Both the position numbers and the translations under genes were made by a program. A DNA stretch of 64,000 bases from Stichopus chloronotus. Its lineage: Eukaryota; Echinodermata; Holothuroidea; Aspidochirotida; Stichopodidae. The notes beneath the pieces are model-generated. The model was not told the origin of the DNA. It made no database searches and saw nothing but the letters and a program-made list of their open reading frames with translations. This document shows positions 27,501 to 35,460 of this stretch, piece after piece (the stretch's first letter is position 1; each line of letters opens with the position of its first letter). The stretch covers positions 6,056,203-6,120,202 of the forward strand of contig CM037842.1 of the NCBI GenBank assembly GCA_021234535.1, in the 5' to 3' direction.

Positions 27501-30500
27501 CATCTGTTTATGCAAGCCCGCATCCCTTTGAGCACATCATATGAAAGTTATCTGTTTCAAGGAACAAAAGTGGCAATTTTGCATCTGTATGTGAAACCTA
27601 GCATCTACTAGCGTTTCACCTCCACACGTCCTACATGGTATTATTCCAGTAACATTTTTTACGCCAGTTTGGTCTGATTTTTGACCCAGTTTTCTGGACA
27701 GCGTTAACACAGAACGTCAAACCAGGGGCAGATGTCATTTGTATGGCATCTACGTGTACATAGTCAAACCATATGTGATTGCCTTGCACTTGTTTATGCA
27801 AGCACGCATCCCTTTGTGCACATCATATGAAAGTTATCTGATTCGAGTGACAAAATCAGCAATTTTGCGTCTGTATGTGAAACCTGGCATCTGCTTAGGT
27901 ATACAATACTTCTGAATATTAACCAGTCAGTTAAAGTTCCTTCAATCTAAGAACTCTAAGTTAGAAGATTGAATTAACGTTTCACCTCACATGTGGTGTT
28001 ATTTCAGTGTTGTTTTTCTTTCATGCCAGTCTGGTCTCACGTTTTTAACTCAGTCTCCTAGTGTTAACACAGAACGCCAAACCCAAGCTTTCTTGTGCAT
28101 ATCTTGTGCACACCATCTTTAAGTTATCAAAGAGATGTTTACAAAAAATATCAGAAAAAAAGAATGAAAACTTCACAGTCTTGCATCTGTATACGTAACC
28201 AGCAACCTCCCATTTGCTTATGTATGTTCAGTATTTCCCGAATCTAAGAGCGTAGTAATTTGTTAGTTTTAAATTTTAATTATTCTAACTTGGAACCTCC
28301 GACATCTTACACGAGGTTACTTCAATATTTTAATTCTGGCTGTGTCTCACTTTTAACTGTGTCTTCTTAACAGCGTCAACACAGATCGCCAAACCGCATC
28401 TGTATATGCAAGATCGGATCCACTATTTTTACTCAAAATAAACAATGATTTAAAATTCAGTTTGTTTGAGAAAGCTTCAGTTTGAATGGTTCTAACGTAG
28501 ACTCCCCTTACTTACATTGAATATTTTACGTACATAGATTTTACTTGACAGCTTAATGTCAAGAATTTCGTCTTGGTAAACTCTGTTAGGTATTTTAAGT
28601 GCTCGCAAAGGATCCATGAAAAACCTTTGCAGTCTCACTTCCGTACATGTTTAACCCAAGGGCGGAACTAGCCACTGCTCCAAGAGGCAGGGGTGGGGAA
28701 GAACAAAGCACACCAGTTTCACCATGCTCTGGCGGGACCATTTACTAATGAAACTCAAGTTGGAGCCCAAGTGATGAAAACATTGTCGAGAAGAATGAGC
28801 AGCAATCCCTTCAATTTTACAATTTGAACTCTTTGCAGGGAAGCGAGAGGTTATTTATAGTCAATGCAGGGCAGATATTTAGAGGATTACTAGCACTCTG
28901 ACTGAAGAAAGTTTTTTTTTGTTTGTTTTTGTTTTTGATCTGGCGGTGGTGAGAGTCATTTGTTGTCTCACCCAGTTATTTCTACACTACTGCCAAAGAA
29001 GCTGGGTAACAAAAGTTTCACGTGTCAAGAAGATCTCTACTGTAAATACTAACAACATAGAATCTACATTATCCAAAACCCCCGTCCCCTCCCCTGATTT
29101 GGGTGATGTAGATTCTACCACAATGCATGTGATACAGTAGAACCTTCCGTGAGACAACTAAAACGCAGAAAACCAAAATTATGTTTTGACTCCATTGTTT
29201 TTTTGTTATTGACATTTCTTTTGTACATGATTCAATGAGATTAGACTAGAATACCAAGCATTGTTGGAAACTGTGCAAACCACCCAAACCTGGTCCGCAT
29301 CCTCGCATCAAATCCAGGGCCAGACACAAAAAAACAAAGATGAAAAAAATAAAAAATAAATCAAAAAATAAAAAGAAAAAAAAGTGTAACGGAGGAGGGA
29401 ACAATTCTGAAAAAGCTGTAAAATATGGAGACTTTAATGCTTTTGTTACACACCAAAGTATGCAAACCATCGTCATCAACAAATTTTCTACGTTCTGACC
29501 ATGGAAGACCGAGGTAGTACTTTCATGTTCTGACCAACAAGCTTGAACCATGCACATAATACCGTGTATGTGTGGAGGCTTTTGCTTTCCTTGCCCTTGG
29601 CTGTATGCGCATTTGCTTGTCGAAATGAAAACCATGGCAAAACAGGTGAAAATGCAGGGACTGGTTGTTCACAAAATGCAATTGTTTATTCGAGGAAAGT
29701 AGTGCAAGCTCCTCCCTCAACCCCCAAAAAAGGGGGAAAAAAAAGAACCGCTGTTGTCACCTGTGAAGACTGGAAACCTGGCAACCTGCCCAGAGCTAAC
29801 AAAACCTTGCTCGTCATCAAAAAAAAAAGTGTTGAATACGACAGCATCCGGGGTGGGGTAAAGAAAGACCAATCATCTTTGTGCTTTTATTTTGTTTTTG
29901 CATCATCAATACTACTGGACCTGGCCTAACGAAAACGTTGCAAGAGTTCAGGAACAGTACATATAACTACTGTACAAAGTGCGACAAAATTTACTACGAT
30001 TTCATTGACCGTGTTTTTCAATGTTGGAAACCCAGTCCGAGAAACGGTGAGAACTTTTTCAAACACATTTCTGCTATGCAACATCTGAAGAGCGGGTCCG
30101 GTCACAGCTGCATGCAGGCCTACATATACAATGCATTGAGAAAAAAGACGGACAGCAGCGCTGCGCGGTTTACAATCGTGCCTGTTTTACGGCGGTAACA
30201 GCCATAAATTACTTTGATATCCCAACTATTTTTTACCATTGTGGCACTCAGTTGGCACCAACTAGCCCAGCTGTGGGAAAAACTGGGTCTCGATGTTTTT
30301 AACATGATACTGCTTAGGCTGTATGATCACAGATATTCTGCAAAGCAGGTACAGTAGTTACTGTTTGTTGCATCAAAGATTTTACAATCTTTGGTTACAT
30401 CTACAAAGTGTTTAGCCATTCACGCATCTGTGTAGGTCATGACTTTAGCAGCTATGACATACAATGATGTTGTACAATGTGTCTAAGTAATCATGGAACT

Positions 30501-32410
30501 GTAATTAACTAGATTATCTGATTTCTTCAACCAAATATCTGAGGTAAAATGTATTTTGATATTTACTAACATTTTCATATTGCCTTGGATGTTTGATGGC
30601 AAAGGTGCTAGGGATCGAGAGTCTCTTGCAAACCGATGTTGGTATCCTTAGCTGTAGCTTCTGCTTTTTTCCTGACTATTGAAGAAACATGGCCACGGTT
30701 ATTATCAGCATCATATAGGAGGGTGTTGTGGTTAGGAGTCAATGGACAATATGTATAGCATATTAGAATATTGTCCACTTTTGTGACAAATGTGAACAGA
30801 GGACTTAAGTTCTTTAGGGTTGGTCTCATTGTACCTATACCACTGTAACTCAGCATTTCACATTATTGATATGCAAGGAACCCAAAATCTTTTAGAGACT
30901 TCTCCCCTGGACATCCACAAGGGGTGCAACACACCCGGGCCCTACTGAGCCGGCCCCCGGTTTGAACGTTTTGCATGCTAGATAGATGCACAAATGTTAG
31001 CGGGAAGTCGATGATTTCCCAAGTCAGTTCGCGGGAAATTGAGCAAGGTTTGCCAACTTTGGGCCAAGTTTAACTTCAAATGCTTTGTTGCATAATCGAA
31101 ATACTTTTGTTTTACACTACAACATATTCGGACATAACCTGTCTGGTGGGTTTAACTTTTCTAATAACTAGCCTAGCTGTGGAATTTTAGGTTTGGAATT
31201 ACCACAAGGGTACGCTTACATCAAAATTGAAATTTTTAAAAATAGTTTAACAAAATAAGTTGTAACTTTTAATTACTACACATGAATGTGGTTATAAAAT
31301 TGGACTCCTTTACAAGTACAACTAAACATCGTAAAAAGTCACTGCATACTGCCACTCGTACATGTAGTTTGCAAATAAAGAATAGGTTAACATGTTTGGG
31401 AAGAACAAAAAAATCGGTATAGACTGACATTTCTTTTCTACATTCCAATGTTAGGCTAGCGTAAGGATGCGGCAAATGTAGTTCTGCTTTTACATTAAGG
31501 ATTAGGCCTACTCAATAATTCTGTCTGATTTTAAGAAGGAAATTCACTCATGTGTAGTTTCTTCGGCCCTCACATATCACTGGCAACTTACAACACCCTA
31601 ACTGATTGTGGGTCTGCACAAAATCACCGCTGCTATCGCAAATCCGATTTGTTTTGCAGTGGAAGATTTTTCTGTCCATGGGGACGAATTCATTGCTACA
31701 AGCTAAACGGACGAGTTTGTTACTTCCAGCTAGCAGCATAATAGGGGGATTTTTGCGCGGACGAATTGTGGACGAGTTGTGGATGATGATTGGCAATTTG
31801 GACGCAGACGAGTGTCAACTTGGACGAGACGGTACTGTACAGTACATATACAGTACACAGGTAGGCCAACATATGTACGTACGCCGTGCCGTATGATAGG
31901 GAAAGCAATGCGGCAACAGTGCAGCCGCAGCAGTGCAACAACATGGAGTAGAATTCCGAGTTTGATACTTATGACACTCTATAAAATGCACTTCATAAAT
32001 ACTTTCAAGAAAAAGTTGTTTTTGTTTGGAAAGATTGGAAAGGGCAAACAGTGGAAGGGCAAATAAGACAATATCCACCAAACTTATTCAGTTTAACAAG
32101 AAGTTTAAAATAGTTTAGAATAACCAACGATTACTTGTACGCACGACTGCTGTGCGAGCAAACAATGACCACATCTTGTCCCCACGGCTGCATGCTACTT
32201 TGCTAGTCAAGCGAATAGGCCCCACCAATGAAAATGTCGCGGAATAGGTATGCATTGAAGACAATGATCAAACGACTTGAACAATCGCACTGAGGAAGAA
32301 AATGATACCTAATTGATCAACTTTCCGGAGAAAGTCTTCCATTTCATCTTTCTCGTTGATAGCAGCCATGTTCATCTGGTAGCCTGAATATTCTTCTACG
32401 AAAATCCAAC
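6460..32410 (-). CDS. TTC12: TTC12 orthologue, multi-exon gene (gene span)
   Basis: TTC12 is a cytoplasmic TPR plus armadillo-repeat protein. In mammals it is needed to preassemble axonemal dynein arms, and its loss causes primary ciliary dyskinesia (established knowledge). Joining minus-strand exons gives an acidic/basic N-terminus, a TPR block (NRAFKEGDYQTAINLYSEGL, then AYLHMQKFPEAIADCETALL), a charged linker and a long alpha-helical armadillo-like C-terminal half ending at TGA 6460-6462. The order of segments follows vertebrate TTC12 from end to end as I remember it. Placed exons sum to about 700 codons, close to the roughly 705 residues of human TTC12. Codon phase is consistent at every placed junction except the gap described next. 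One N-terminal exon between 32309 and 21976 was not found. Two borders are ambiguous (see the 14802-14957 and 20.4-21.0 kb exons). A possible poly(A) signal (AATAAA on the minus strand) lies at 5990-5995. Introns carry MITEs and minisatellites. Confidence 0.93.
8085..8304 (-). CDS. TTC12: TTC12 penultimate armadillo exon
   Basis: Acceptor tgacttcag, donor gtatgt. Reads DFERICSLLDQNDDTIIANA, then ALCLTHCFDLEGAASVLEGT and a lysine/threonine stretch to NSAIALAKLAMGNEK. It is the most recognisable armadillo repeat of the gene, close to the human segment with the NAALCL...C and GIALGKL motifs. 220 nt. Confidence 0.93.
8735..8812. repeat. Short tandem repeat in TTC12 intron
   Basis: Three to four copies of a 16-17-bp unit (gtgatgtgaccttgagt). 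Confidence 0.75.
9069..9168 (-). CDS. TTC12: TTC12 armadillo-region exon
   Basis: Acceptor accaacag, donor gtgaaa after AAAAAAG. Reads DDVFDLQKAAIKVLALLTQG, then SEEVREKIVASKK, with one G left over that makes aspartate with the next exon. A second GT further on (gtattg) gives a longer open stretch but breaks the frame. Confidence 0.88.
9701..10076. repeat. 100-bp tandem repeat with an internal palindrome, four copies
   Basis: Units start at 9701, 9801, 9901 and 10001 (ggtgtgctacaaatcacact or ggtgtgcaaa...), exactly 100 bases apart; the fourth is diverged. Each of the first three carries a perfect 12-bp inverted repeat, cacactcctcaa / ttgaggagtgtg, around a 4-base loop. Lies in a TTC12 intron. 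Confidence 0.92.
10532..10636 (-). CDS. TTC12: TTC12 armadillo-region exon
   Basis: Acceptor gtctttgcag, donor gtaagt. Reads RSLSLYSRLIPASPSIIISG, then AIERDIPDKLLYFIR. It fills the one gap between the neighbouring exons with exact phase (105 nt, 0 to 0) and fits the corresponding human helix in position. A longer plus-strand frame at 10560-10802 overlaps it and is a shadow. Confidence 0.85.
11003..11173 (-). CDS. TTC12: TTC12 armadillo-region exon
   Basis: Acceptor tctttaag, donor gtgagg. Reads DHHGNNLTNPNSESVLLSVL, then ALLINITMETSLSTGQSETI and ATRLVPLFDSENKDLVE. A full armadillo-like helix set. 57 codons, phase 0 on both sides. Confidence 0.9.
12538..12618. repeat. Short tandem repeat in TTC12 intron
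   Basis: Three diverged copies of a roughly 30-bp unit containing aagtgatgcatcctgggatt. Confidence 0.7.
12668..12796 (-). CDS. TTC12: TTC12 armadillo-region exon
   Basis: Acceptor ttaatcag, donor gtgagt. Reads TCHLSDGTVSSCVSFMGNMA, then HDGVIRKKLHQRKKLIEILS and GLL. Human TTC12 has a similar small-residue and MGNL motif here. 43 codons, phase 0 on both sides. Confidence 0.88.
13707..13770 (-). CDS. TTC12: TTC12 armadillo-region exon
   Basis: Acceptor attttcttag, donor gtaaaa. Reads FTHHIRDGIEETVLPEFETL plus L. The join makes DRFTHHIRDG, matching the E-R-F motif of the vertebrate protein. 64 nt. Confidence 0.85.
14306..14398 (-). CDS. TTC12: TTC12 armadillo-region exon
   Basis: Acceptor tttcaag, donor gttagt. 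Reads LLVRLLKFVQSRTVGMAECT, then KLINLLSTAD, with AG left over for arginine. It corresponds to the L..LL.F repeat of TTC12. 93 nt, phase 2 on both sides. Confidence 0.88.
14802..14957 (-). CDS. TTC12: TTC12 armadillo-region exon (ambiguous acceptor)
   Basis: Reads YLLNFPPLPDVICGLLECSS, then DSIAHKCVLLLLKISYRPTG and LTEMMSAFDIQ; donor gtttgt. Two acceptors lie 13 bases apart. The upstream one (ctag, exon from 14970) follows the better pyrimidine tract and would add a DENLR segment that matches the vertebrate protein, but joined to the previous exon it gives an immediate stop. The downstream one (gag, exon from 14957) keeps the frame and loses that segment. Either the downstream site is used or a one-base change separates this allele from the functional one. 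Confidence 0.85.
15501..15599 (-). CDS. TTC12: TTC12 armadillo-region exon
   Basis: Acceptor ttcaaacag, donor gtgagt. Reads AMSKVIKGSKGVVELELVMS, then ALELMDQYHCSK with CG left over for arginine. Helical and hydrophobic pattern of an armadillo-type repeat; the last residues match the C-S-R/K motif of TTC12. Confidence 0.88.
16237..16306 (-). CDS. TTC12: TTC12 armadillo-region exon
   Basis: Acceptor ctccgcag, donor gtgaga. Reads V then S, followed by RTLFRTNKGLDIFTENRTIS and G across the junction. It aligns in register with the TLFR...NG motif of vertebrate TTC12. 70 nt, phases consistent on both sides. Confidence 0.9.
16642..16830 (-). CDS. TTC12: TTC12 linker exon
   Basis: Acceptor tatacag and donor gtaagt. 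Reads YIRRAEQAKEANLAETRAQK, then LFLEGDDHANNLVDVLEKIR and ...VYYGGGLTVLADMLKD. This matches the charged coiled region after the TPRs and the start of the armadillo-like part (the human segment has a similar YAGGIEIL motif). GC-richer than the surrounding introns. Confidence 0.92.
17116..17707. mobile_element. hAT-like non-autonomous element with 8-bp target duplication
   Basis: The element spans 17124-17699. Ends are a perfect 15-bp inverted repeat, cagtggcataaccag / ctggttatgccactg. It is flanked by identical 8-bp repeats gtgcaggg (17116-17123 and 17700-17707). An 8-bp duplication and CAGTGGC-type ends are hallmarks of the hAT superfamily. At 576 bp with no long frame it cannot encode a transposase. 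It sits in a TTC12 intron. Confidence 0.9.
19264..19456 (-). CDS. TTC12: TTC12 second TPR exon
   Basis: Continues directly from the previous exon: NRAQ joins AYLHMQKFPEAIADCETAL, then NTKAFVHKGRALVAQKQYEQ and AIMTYYEIIKHNPKQTKIAQ. These are two more TPR helix pairs. Acceptor aaacttaaag, donor gtaaag. The one-base overhang makes glutamate with the next exon. Confidence 0.92.
20229..20341. repeat. Purine-rich tandem repeat in TTC12 intron
   Basis: About five to six copies of a 17-22-bp unit (gacttgactaagagagag), variable in length. Confidence 0.8.
20421..20647 (-). CDS. TTC12: TTC12 first TPR exon
   Basis: Encodes CGIIRNLADSFMKSIEADAA, a basic helix (ERAARRKARTKIGTKLK), then EDGNRAFKEGDYQTAINLYS and LTQMKDMVVLYTNRAQ. 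This is a canonical TPR helix pair, nearly colinear with vertebrate TTC12 (GN.AF.EG.Y.TAI..YSEGL..KDM.VLYTNRAQ). Donor gtaatt, phase 0. An alternative acceptor would start the exon at 20667. Confidence 0.92.
20946..20978 (-). CDS. TTC12: TTC12 exon before the TPR region (3' border uncertain)
   Basis: Acceptor tttgtcag, then VRLHKTTQGMP. Two donors fit: gtagtg after 20946 (pairs with the next exon starting at 20647) or gttaca after 20918 (adds SSESTMEAL and pairs with the next exon starting at 20667). Both keep the frame. This resembles the TTC12 segment that in human reads as a threonine/lysine-rich linker. Confidence 0.55.
21559..21577 (-). CDS. TTC12: TTC12 19-bp microexon
   Basis: A polypyrimidine tract and cctccag acceptor precede 19 bases encoding GDRVDQ plus one base, followed by donor gtacag. 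The phase fits both neighbours: phase 0 from the exon ending at 21875, and the leftover G joins TC of the next exon to make valine. It is very short, so the support is phase and splice signals rather than homology. Confidence 0.55.
21875..21976 (-). CDS. TTC12: TTC12 N-terminal exon
   Basis: Reads EEDLKKTEGVNRTVINQNAF and then AGDTTSAS, ending in phase 0 at a good donor (gtgagt). It corresponds to the low-complexity acidic stretch before the TPRs of TTC12. The strongest-looking acceptor (aaacag, exon from 21985) would put an in-frame TAG in the exon, so the weaker acceptor at gatag (exon from 21976) or taag (from 21971) is preferred. The 5' border is therefore uncertain. Confidence 0.65.
22084..22660. 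repeat. Diverged array of a roughly 140-bp unit with DR1-like motif
   Basis: Four units with the order tgaccTcaaatgacctttgac, tccaccaaaaataatagg, catctactcaatatgacca, agtatgacatcagtcacag, cttctggagatattgtgttt. Same family, opposite orientation, as the array at 45.4-46.5 kb. Lies in the long TTC12 intron. Confidence 0.85.
22836..23015. repeat. 17-bp perfect inverted repeat
   Basis: acaatcttggacaaaat (22836-22852) and its exact complement (22999-23015), separated by about 146 bases. Probably part of an unclassified repeat element. Confidence 0.7.
23935..24120 (-). mobile_element. Non-LTR retrotransposon 3' fragment (LINE)
   Basis: The minus strand reads CFSRLDVRKFSFSLRVVNVW, then SNLPD, a stop, VVNSTSVNTVAS. 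This is the usual C-terminal end of LINE reverse-transcriptase proteins (F..R.VN.WN.LP..VV...SVN.FK). A stop codon interrupts it, so it is a decayed fragment. Confidence 0.7.
24186..24370 (+). mobile_element. Non-LTR retrotransposon 3' fragment (LINE), opposite orientation
   Basis: Nucleotides match the better-preserved copy at 44031-44219 (ctccaagagatgctctgcag, gagttgtggatgaatggaat, gtctaagagtgtt), but frameshifts and a small deletion destroy the reading frame. Confidence 0.75.
26253..26604. mobile_element. MITE with perfect inverted ends and TTAA borders
   Basis: Inverted ends ttaaagggaaatagggcgtt (left) and aacgccctatttccctttaa (right), identical in complement. Both ends finish in TTAA, which suggests a TTAA target site as for piggyBac-like elements, though the palindrome makes the exact border ambiguous. 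352 bp, no coding capacity. A second copy is at 4633-4984. Confidence 0.85.
27440..28420. repeat. Diverged tandem array, unit about 300-360 bp, about three copies
   Basis: Recurring blocks: gcatccctttg.gcacatcat, gaaagttatctg, gcatctgtatgtgaaacct, and agcgttaacacagaacgtca (27.70, 28.06 and 28.37 kb). Copies differ by indels, so it is an old array in the TTC12 intron. Confidence 0.8.
29058..29117. repeat. 12-bp perfect inverted repeat
   Basis: tagaatctacat (29058-29069) and atgtagattcta (29106-29117), with partial pairing beyond it. Could fold into a hairpin. Confidence 0.75.
32309..32410 (-). CDS. TTC12: TTC12 start-codon exon
   Basis: Acceptor ttgcag precedes position 32410 and donor gtatca follows 32309. 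The ATG at 32375-32373 starts MNMAAINEKDEMEDFLRKVD, followed by QL and one leftover base. This resembles the acidic start of vertebrate TTC12. A second in-frame ATG lies two codons later. The bases 32410-32376 upstream of the ATG are also open in frame (GWIFVEEYSGYQ if spliced to the exon at 42838-42913), so the real N-terminus could be longer. Confidence 0.75.
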
Positions 32411-32928
32411 CTGCAATAAGCGAAAAAAAGCACCGAATAATACTGGTCTAACGTTAGGCTAACTAACGTTAACAGTTTCCAAGGTCAACATAAACAAATA
32501 CTTCCACAATATTGTGATTAGGTCGCGATAGAGGCCAGGGACATCAGACACGTAGGTTGTCATTAACTATAATTGACAAATATGAACAACAAGCTGTCAT
32601 TTAAAACCTTTAGAATAACCTTTGCATATTTTAAGACCTTTCGAAAACGTATACTAAATATAGATTGATACATTTTCTCAAGAAATGACAAGTATTAAGA
32701 GGTTGGATTTTTCACAAAAGTGGAAAACAATTTTCAAAGGACGTACAGCGACACAAACGATCCCATACGTCTCATATCATCGCCAGCACTGGAGAGGAAA
32801 ACTTTGGGACCGTTTTGAGGACAACAATGCAAGCTAGTACCCAATAACCGTTATTAGAAATTTGAAGTAAATATGCATTTCCCTAACCTTACATAACGTA
32901 GAGTTGTCAAATATGTATATATATATGG

Positions 32929-34351
32929 AAACCGCAGCATGTTTCGATGATGGTCCATTTTTTCATAATAAAGATAACTTTTACAGTAATAAAGAACGCT
33001 TTTTTAACGATGAAGATCACTTTTACAGTGATAAAGAATGCTTTTTAAATGATAAACATACCTTTTACAGTGATGAAGAGCGTTTTTTTAATGATACAGA
33101 TCAGGTTTACAGTGAAAAACATCACTTTTTGAATGATGAAGGCCCAAAATGTCTTAATGAAGGCCGAAAATAGTTTCATGACACCGCAATTGCACTTAAT
33201 AATGATGCAAAAGTACACGAAGAATACTCCTCACTCGAAGGCCGTTTTTTAAATGGTCCACGTTAAGGTGATAGTGTGATTGTTCTTAATAAAGCTACAA
33301 AAGCACACGAAAAACACTTTTCATTTGAAGGCTGATTTTTAAATGGTCCATGTTAAGGTGATGGCGTGATTGCATTTAATAAAGATGCAAAAATTATAAG
33401 TAGAGGTCCATTTTAGGTGGTGGCGCCCTTCATATTTATTACCCAAGTCCAGCCAACTTTTAGCTAACTTAGGCCGGCTGTTGCGTACCGTATGTCGTGC
33501 GTTTACCGCGACTGCGCGCCGGTCTGCTTGGGCTAAAGGCCGGGATCTGTCACTGCACGATCCATTGAAGCAAACACCTATAAGTTACATGTATGCACAG
33601 CAGGTCCAGAGTATCATTACTAAGTTAGTGAAGCATGAAGTTGAACTTCTATGGAATGAACTTAATACTCTCGCTAGCGCAAGGCTAGCTAGGCCTAGCT
33701 TAAGGCCTAACATTTACAGACTTACCGTACTTAAACTTGCTGGAAGTTGGCGGGTAAATCGTTCCCTGTCTGAAGGGCGCCATCACCTTAAAATGGACCT
33801 TTACTTATAAAAAGGCCTTCAAATGAAAACTGTTCTTCGTGTACTTTTGCATCTTTATCAAATGCAATCACGCCATCACCGTAAAATGGATCACGTGAAA
33901 AACTGCATTCAAATGAAAACTTTTCTTTCTGTACTTTTGCATCTTTATTAAATGCAATCACGTTGTCACTTTAAAATGGACCATTTAAAAATCAGCCATC
34001 AAATGAAAAGCGTTTTTCGTGTACTTTTGCATCTTTATTGAGAACAATCACACCATCACCTTAAAATAGACCTTTTACAAAAAGGTCTCAAAGTGAGAAG
34101 TATTCTTCGTGTACTTTTGCATCATTATTAAGTTGCGGTGTCATGAAACTATTTTCGGTTTTCATTAAGACATTTTGGGTCTTCATCATTCACATAGAGA
34201 GGTTTTTCACTGCAAAACTGGTCTTTATCATTTAAAAAGTGCTCTTCAACACTGTTAAAGCTATCTTTATCATTTAAAAAGCGTTCTTTATCACTGTAAA
34301 AGTTACCTTTATTATTAAAAAATGGATCATCATCGAAACATGTTGCGGTTT
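32929..34351. repeat. Long inverted repeat (foldback-like element), arms about 500-580 bp
   Basis: Left arm 32929-33431 and right arm 33772-34351 are inverted copies with moderate divergence, around a 340-bp core. Outer ends share aaccgcarcatgtttcgatg; inner ends share ggtggcgcccttc. Each arm is itself tandemly repeated: an outer 42-bp unit (in one frame a 14-residue repeat such as FYSDKECFLNDKHT) and inner units of about 90 bp (gattgcatttaataaagatg ... aatggtccattttaaggtga). Confidence 0.9.
33432..33771. other. Core of the long inverted repeat
   Basis: Single-copy between the two arms. A plus-strand frame from 33481 runs through it into the right arm without a recognisable domain. CpG-richer than the arms. 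Confidence 0.5.
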
Positions 34352-34363
34352 TGGCGTTCCATA

Positions 34364-34950
34364 CTTTCCTATCAAATGATGGTTACATGAAATATAGAAA
34401 CGGTTTCATCGTATAATGGGAAACTTTCCATTTTAAAAACACAACTTGGAGCCATGAAAAAATTCCTTCGTTTAAGGGGGGTGGGGTTTAGTCGTCTTGA
34501 TCATGTCAACTAAGAAAACGTTTCAGAAAGCTTATCAAGTTGCGATATTCACGTTGAAAAAAAATATTTTGTGTCAGCTCTGGCCTGCAATAACGTCTTT
34601 TGCCCTGATTTTGGAATTCATAGAAGGACATTATTACAAAAACAAATGGTAAATAAAGTAACAAAATATTGACCTCTTGCAAGTAAAGTGAAGACTTCAT
34701 GGTCAGAGTATGGTAACTTGGAAGTGACATAAAAGTCGCCCTTTAATTCACCTATATCGTGGGTTCTGGTGATTGGAATTCCTACCAGTGGTTAAAACTT
34801 AAATGTGGATTTACAAATCACTTCTTTTAGAGATAGATGTGTTTGAAAATGTTAAAAATTTGGCAACAGCTAAGGGACTGGGTGGTTGAATTACGCGACC
34901 TGTACAACACACCTTACGTATTGGAAAGCTAACAAGTCTAACTCTAACGT
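34364..34950. repeat. 587-bp direct duplication, copy 1
   Basis: Nearly identical to 35460-36046 (offset 1096). I see only two substitutions, both near the right end (ggtgg versus ggtag; agtct versus agtat). It starts 13 bases after the end of the long inverted repeat. Carries a 74-codon minus frame (34506-34730) with no recognisable domain. Confidence 0.95.
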
Positions 34951-35396
34951 CTTTCCTGTAGTGACTGTGCACAATGGTCGTTGAACCTTTGAGCTAGAGG
35001 GACTTTTCATAAAGCCTATTCTAGATGTCTTTTCTTTTACTTCATTCAACACATAGAATTATTACTCAGATACATAAAGTTTAGAGAACAGTATTTGTAG
35101 ATTGCTGTCCTTTGAGTTCATTGTCCACAGAAAAGGCCACCTTTACTGTGTGCTACTATTGTTCGCCAGCGTCCATTCATTCAGCAACCCTTAACAATCA
35201 GTTCACCATGAAACGAGGACAATAGCCACATATTGTTAGTGCCTTGTGACTCCTCCCCCCCCCCCCCTTTCTTTAAAAAGATTTCATTGTACGGTCAATT
35301 AAAGAAAACCTTTCAAAGAAAAACAACTTATGAATATTCATTACAAACTGCTTCTACTCTCCAAACAAATGTTTCATTTTAAAGATAGATGAATTT

Positions 35397-35460
35397 GGTC
35401 TCAATAAAAACAGAAGCCTCGGAGACTTACGTCTCCGAGGCTTCTGTTTTTATTGAGACC
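35397..35460. repeat. Perfect palindrome, 30-bp arms, 4-base loop
   Basis: ggtctcaataaaaacagaag continues through cctcggagac, then loop ttac, then the exact complement. Absent from the left border of copy 1. Such a clean hairpin beside a duplication border may mark the rearrangement, a foldback insertion or an assembly join artefact. Confidence 0.97.

Larger units (their letters stand above)
21986..32308 (-). other. TTC12: Long TTC12 intron region with one undetected exon
   Basis: Between the start exon and the next placed exon the phase does not match by direct joining, so at least one short coding exon is expected here (the counterpart of roughly 25-35 residues before the acidic EED segment). 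I could not place it. The interval holds a DR1-type array, LINE scraps, a MITE and a tandem array. Frames such as 24345-24707 and 29881-30198 (plus) show no recognisable domain. Confidence 0.6.

Noticed and set aside
27440..28420. CRISPR-like spacing of repeats
   Set aside because: Eukaryotic DNA; units are about 300 bp and diverged, not short identical repeats with unique spacers.
28480..28640. Minus-strand frame MDPLRALKIPNRVYQDEILD followed by a strong gtaagt donor
   Set aside because: Only about 36 codons, no clear acceptor in frame and no homology; it did not fit the missing TTC12 exon.
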